From: Roseiarcus sp.
GTDB taxonomy: Bacteria; Pseudomonadota; Alphaproteobacteria; Rhizobiales; Beijerinckiaceae
Direction of reading: 5' to 3'
Length of the DNA stretch: 6,760 nt
Assembly (NCBI GenBank): GCA_030153205.1
Contig: JASLHV010000566.1
Coordinates: 1-6,760, forward strand
The position numbers and the translations under genes were made by a program. Below, piece by piece: positions 5,807 to 6,760 of this stretch (its first letter is position 1; every line of letters starts with the position of its first letter). The notes below the pieces were generated by a model. It ran no database searches. It was not told where the DNA came from and saw only the letters and a program-made list of their open reading frames with translations.

Positions 5807-6760
5807 TCAACGCTCCTTCAGCGCATTACGCGCGCCATAGAGATTGAGCGCGGAGGAGACGGCGAGGGAGATCGCGAGATAGACGCCCATCGTGATCGCC
5901 ATGACCTGAACCGCCGCTTGCGTCTGATTCAGCACCGTGCCGGCGAAAATCTGCACGAGGTCTGGATAGCCGATGAACACGGCGAGCGATGAGTTCTTGA
6001 TGATGTTCAGATACTGGCTCGTCAGCGGCGGCGTGATCAGACGCATCGCCTGCGGCACGACAACCAGGCGCAACGTAACGCCGCGGCTCAGGCCGAGCGC
6101 GCCTGCAGCTTCCGTTTGCCCCCTGGAGACGGCCTGTACTCCCGCACGGACGATCTCGGCGATAAAGCCGGCGGTGTAGGTCACCAAACCGAAAACGAGG
6201 GCGGCGAATTCCGGATAGAGCTGCAGGCCACCGCGCAAATTGAAGCCGGCGAGTTGCGCGAGGTCGAAGCTGAGAGGCTGTCCGGTTGCGAAATAGGCAA
6301 GGACAGGCGCGCCGATGCATAAAGCGATTGCGACGATTGCGATGGGCGCTCGAGCGCCGGTGCGCTCCTGGCGTTTTCGCGCCCAGAGCCCATAGAAGAT
6401 CGAGGCGACGACCGCGAGTGCGAATGCGGCCAATATCCAAACGGCTGGATCGTCGAATTTCGGATTGGGCAAATAGAGCCCGCGATTGTTCAAGAAGACG
6501 ATTCCCCAGAGGGAAATCGATTGACGTGGTCCGGGGAGAGCTTTGAGGACAGCGTTGTACCAGAACAAGAGTTGCAGCAGCAGCGGCGTGTTGCGCATGA
6601 CCTCGACATAGACCATCGCCGCTTTCGACAGGATCCAATTCGGCGACAGGCGCGCGACCCCGATGATAAACCCGAGCGGCGTCGCCAGGACGATGCCGAG
6701 CGCGGCGACAAGAAGCGTGTTGAGCAATCCGACCCAAAACGCGCGGCCGTAGGTCGAGAG
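5807..6760 (-). CDS. aapQ: General L-amino-acid ABC transporter permease AapQ, N-terminus cut by window edge
   Basis: This is the second membrane permease of the Aap importer. The reading frame is open to the right edge, giving 317 visible residues and a TGA stop at 5809-5807. AapQ is usually about 400 residues, so roughly 80 N-terminal residues lie outside. The visible part begins LSTYGRAFWVGLLNT, so the TTG at 6727 is internal and not a start. Family marks include MRNTPLLLQLLFWY (about 55-68) and NNRGLYLP (about 91-98). An insert of further hydrophobic helices follows. The EAA loop has E217, A219, G223 and P236, followed by a long hydrophobic C-terminal region containing NIIKNSSLAVFIGYPDL. 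The aapM ribosome binding site lies inside the last codons of this gene. The identity is firm because of the insert and the downstream aapM-aapP. The periplasmic binding protein gene aapJ is expected just upstream, outside the window. Confidence 0.96.
   Translation of the reverse strand, partial: LSTYGRAFWVGLLNTLLVAALGIVLATPLGFIIGVARLSPNWILSKAAMVYVEVMRNTPLLLQLLFWYNAVLKALPGPRQSISLWGIVFLNNRGLYLPNPKFDDPAVWILAAFALAVVASIFYGLWARKRQERTGARAPIAIVAIALCIGAPVLAYFATGQPLSFDLAQLAGFNLRGGLQLYPEFAALVFGLVTYTAGFIAEIVRAGVQAVSRGQTEAAGALGLSRGVTLRLVVVPQAMRLITPPLTSQYLNIIKNSSLAVFIGYPDLVQIFAGTVLNQTQAAVQVMAITMGVYLAISLAVSSALNLYGARNALKER
5813..5818 (-). promoter_or_regulatory. Ribosome binding site of aapM, inside the aapQ coding end
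   Basis: AAGGAG on the minus strand is seven bases before the GTG at 5805 and thirteen before the ATG at 5799. The spacing favours the GTG. The bases also encode the last Lys-Glu of AapQ. Confidence 0.75.

Noticed and set aside
5826..6737. 303-codon minus-strand frame within aapQ
   Set aside because: It is the shifted frame of aapQ. The overlapping frame carries the EAA loop and all permease motifs, while this one is Arg-rich without motifs.

Overview
The window is GC-rich, gene-dense chromosomal DNA. It most likely comes from an alphaproteobacterium of the order Hyphomicrobiales (Rhizobiales). The basis is a set of AapQ/AapM/AapP proteins that closely match, from memory, the general L-amino-acid ABC transporter of Rhizobium and relatives, together with strong G/C preference at third codon positions. 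The exact genus cannot be read from the sequence. Methylotrophic or Beijerinckia-like relatives are possible but unproven.

Layout from left to right. (1) Positions 1-1271, minus strand: a class III, PLP-dependent aminotransferase of the omega-amino-acid/amine:pyruvate type, complete at its N-terminus and cut by the window edge about 35 residues before the expected C-terminus. (2) Positions 1272-1572: a 301-base divergent intergenic region. It holds ribosome binding sites at both ends, three copies of a 10-base motif and two mutually exclusive potential hairpins. (3) Positions 1573-3927, plus strand: a large multi-domain MscS-family mechanosensitive channel resembling E. coli YbiO, starting at TTG. 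(4) Positions 3908-6760, minus strand: a tightly packed aapQ-aapM-aapP run encoding two membrane permeases and the ATPase of a polar amino-acid importer. The 5' end of aapQ lies beyond the right edge, and the binding-protein gene aapJ is expected further upstream. The channel gene and aapP converge and overlap by 20 bases.

How the genes work together. AapQ and AapM form the membrane channel and AapP drives it with ATP, with substrate delivered by a periplasmic AapJ that is not in this window. The aminotransferase could use amino donors of the kind such cells import, but it is divergent from the channel gene and not in the aap operon, so a functional link is only inference. The MscS-type channel would protect against hypo-osmotic shock and is probably an independent transcription unit.

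No undescribed system was found. The points most worth checking are the repeated motif and alternative hairpins in the 1272-1572 region, and the overlapping convergent gene ends at 3908-3927. The many long reading frames antisense to, or out of frame with, these genes are explained by GC-rich codon bias.
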